Below are positions 22,161-23,809 of a stretch of DNA of 23,809 nucleotides, piece after piece. A program made the translations under genes and the position numbers. The first letter of the stretch is position 1. Every line of letters starts with the position of its first letter. The notes below the pieces were generated by a model. It had not been told where the DNA came from. It made no database searches and worked only from the letters and a program-made list of their open reading frames with translations. The DNA comes from a bacterium (GTDB taxonomy: Bacteria; Patescibacteriota; Minisyncoccia; UBA6257; GWB1-50-10). The stretch is taken from the NCBI GenBank assembly GCA_027310235.1, contig DAIDBF010000047.1, positions 1 to 23,809 on the forward strand, written 5' to 3'.

Positions 22161-23786
22161 TTACGGGTAGACCTGGGAGTCCCCCTTGCATACATTTAAT
22201 TTTCCTTGAGCTTCTCTTAGAGTAGCTTGGATCGCGGCAAGGAGCTGCGTCGCGTTTGATTCAAGATCGGTTGCGGAAGCAAGCGCCGCGGTGATCAGAT
22301 TTTTGAACGATTGATCGATCGACGGCATCTGTCCGCCGCTCGCTTCGTTTTTAAATAGCGTGGCGCGGTTTTGAAGCTTTATGATCGTATCCGTCTCTTG
22401 TTCTAGGTCGTTTTTCAGAGTTTTAATCTCCGCGGGGTAGGTTGAGGTCGCAAGCGTGAGCGTGCTCGAAGCCCACGCGATATCGGTTGAGGAGGCGTTT
22501 GACCCGAGGCAGTTCAGAAGCGACTTCGCGGTATTGGACAGATTCTGCGTCGCGCTCTTCGCCGAGGCGACTATGTTTCTGGCATTATTGATCGCCGTCT
22601 CCGCATTATCGAGCGGATCAAAGAGAGCGAAAACCTGGCTCTTAATCGCGTTTGTCTGCGCCTCCTCGGAAGAAGATGCCGCCTTCATTATATCAGGAGT
22701 GCGGGTGAGCCCCGATCCCTGGGTGTTATCCGACGAAAGCTCTGCGAGTCCTGACTTCACGCCGTTCACCCCCTCTTTCACTAATCGATTAAATGCAGCA
22801 TCGAGCACTGCGGCGAGCACGTTCGTGAAGTCGTCCGAATTTACGATGAAGTCGATGTTCGAACCGAGTGATTTATTCAAGTTTTCGACAATCGTTCGCC
22901 CTGGTGTTGTAGTTTTCTTCTCGGTACATTTGTACTCGGACGTTGAATTGGGCGGCGGCGGCGGATTTCCCGGATTGGTATAGTCACCCGAAGGAGTCCT
23001 TATCGCGTCTACCGGCACAGCCCCCTTCACTGGCTGTCCCGTCTTGTCATATAAGGTCCACTTCACGCATGCTTCACTGTTGAATCCAAGGTTGATATTC
23101 TGCTTTAAGACCGATTCCTGCTGTTTTTGTGCTACCGCCTGTTCAAGTGCCTGCTGGGTCAAGATTTCGAGACCATACTGATTGTTTTGCGGTTTTAGAA
23201 GGTCGGTATAACCGAGCCATCCTCCTGTTTTGAAGTTTTTCCTGAATGCGTCAAGGTTGCCGACCACCCGCGTAAGCGTACAGCTTACCTGCTTTTTCGT
23301 GGTGTCGGGCTTGGTGAGATAAAAGTTAACGTTGAAGGGAATCCCGCTACAGAGCTGCCCCCCTCCTACTTGTCGGATCACCTCTCCCGCGGCCTCGTCG
23401 GCGGCCTGCTCGTATACCTTGCCTGGCTTTTGAAGGAAGAGCGGCTTGCCTCCGCCCTGGATCCACTGCACGGTTTCTCTGGTAATCTCATCCAAGAGCT
23501 GTTTTTTAAGCGTTGCGAGAAGCACTTTAAAGATTTTGTCTTGAATAAAGCGCCACGCTTCCTCAAGAAACCCCGCGGTGGTTGCCGTTGTTTGAGCGGT
23601 GCCCGCAGCAGCGACAGCGGCGGCAACTGTTGGGTCTATAACGAGCTGAGGGGCCGCCTTTGTGGGGATGTCCCAGAAGAACGCCTCGGTTCTTTGAAAA
23701 AGGAGCTGAGGAAAAGAAATCAGCAAGACGCCGGTTATGAGAAACAGTGCAACGATTTTAAAACCAAATATTCTTAAAAAAAACAT
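22161..23786 (-). CDS. Large secreted protein at the head of the T4SS-like cluster, unknown
   Basis: A 541-residue exported protein. A basic start and hydrophobic helix (MFFLRIFGFKIVALFLITGV...) form a signal peptide or anchor. The mature part has an Ala/Thr-rich helix (about 52-75), a helical region with the phrase ITRETVQWIQGGGKPLFLQKP, a Cys-containing middle with a PPPPP run, and a long C-terminal helical part rich in Asn, Ala and Ser (AETAINNARNIVASAKSATQ). Such proteins precede the VirB6-like gene in Patescibacteria loci and may take the VirB5 or stalk position, but no diagnostic motif is present. The start is complement of 23784-23786, with AAGAAG about eight bases upstream; the operon promoter lies beyond or at the window edge. 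Confidence 0.8.
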   Translation of the reverse strand: MFFLRIFGFKIVALFLITGVLLISFPQLLFQRTEAFFWDIPTKAAPQLVIDPTVAAAVAAAGTAQTTATTAGFLEEAWRFIQDKIFKVLLATLKKQLLDEITRETVQWIQGGGKPLFLQKPGKVYEQAADEAAGEVIRQVGGGQLCSGIPFNVNFYLTKPDTTKKQVSCTLTRVVGNLDAFRKNFKTGGWLGYTDLLKPQNNQYGLEILTQQALEQAVAQKQQESVLKQNINLGFNSEACVKWTLYDKTGQPVKGAVPVDAIRTPSGDYTNPGNPPPPPNSTSEYKCTEKKTTTPGRTIVENLNKSLGSNIDFIVNSDDFTNVLAAVLDAAFNRLVKEGVNGVKSGLAELSSDNTQGSGLTRTPDIMKAASSSEEAQTNAIKSQVFALFDPLDNAETAINNARNIVASAKSATQNLSNTAKSLLNCLGSNASSTDIAWASSTLTLATSTYPAEIKTLKNDLEQETDTIIKLQNRATLFKNEASGGQMPSIDQSFKNLITAALASATDLESNATQLLAAIQATLREAQGKLNVCKGDSQVYP

Positions 23787-23809
23787 AGTTACTTCTTTTG
23801 CAATAGTAC

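Noticed and set aside
1..23809. CRISPR array, insertion sequence transposase or phage genes
   Set aside because: No regularly spaced direct repeats, transposase motifs or phage proteins were seen on either strand.

Overview
The window looks like a chromosomal segment of a Patescibacteria (Candidate Phyla Radiation) bacterium, most likely a parcubacterial lineage. This placement is inferred from the reduced single-copy versions of housekeeping genes, a PolA without a working proofreading domain, few clear Shine-Dalgarno sites, and a locus of the PrgI / VirB4 / VirB6 / VirB2-like type that is common in that group. No rRNA or tRNA gene was found, so the assignment is not proven.

Left arm (1-7823, + strand): the 3' end of ruvB, then tsaE, polA, a membrane PAS histidine kinase and ruvC in a tightly packed run with ATGA overlaps. 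The kinase is preceded by a 117-base leader with a long inverted repeat and a possible leader peptide. Next come a self-contained unit for a 54-residue, extremely acidic protein (promoter, gene, strong terminator) and a bifunctional class A penicillin-binding protein.

Origin region (7820-12115): dnaN and dnaA lie on the - strand, separated by 171 AT-rich bases. These hold four DnaA-box-like sites and a DnaA-trio tract arranged as in the Bacillus subtilis basal unwinding system, making this a strong oriC candidate. Divergent from dnaA is the usual rpmH - rnpA - yidC - khpB(jag) run on the + strand. rpmH is too short for most ORF calls and overlaps rnpA.

Intergenic structured region (12116-12403): about 290 bases between convergent transcription units, filled with two large palindromic structures and bracketed by an 8-base inverted repeat. 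The loop of the first contains a 33-base core that recurs with 29/33 identity as the exact loop of an unrelated 23-base-arm hairpin at 18799-18877. This is the least explained signal in the window.

Right arm (12404-23786, - strand): a ten-gene cluster read right to left. In order: secreted 541-residue protein, VirB6/TrbL-like channel, unknown cytoplasmic protein with a disordered tail, PrgI (VirB3-like), the repeat hairpin, a TraC/VirB4-N-like protein, VirB4 ATPase, small two-TM protein, secreted Ig-like protein, a VirB2-like pilin fused to a Cys-rich region and a putative M15-type peptidase, and a membrane-anchored beta-propeller-like protein. Together they suggest a reduced type IV secretion-like envelope machine with its own candidate wall hydrolase but no visible coupling protein or relaxase. 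Most genes in both arms point toward the presumed origin.
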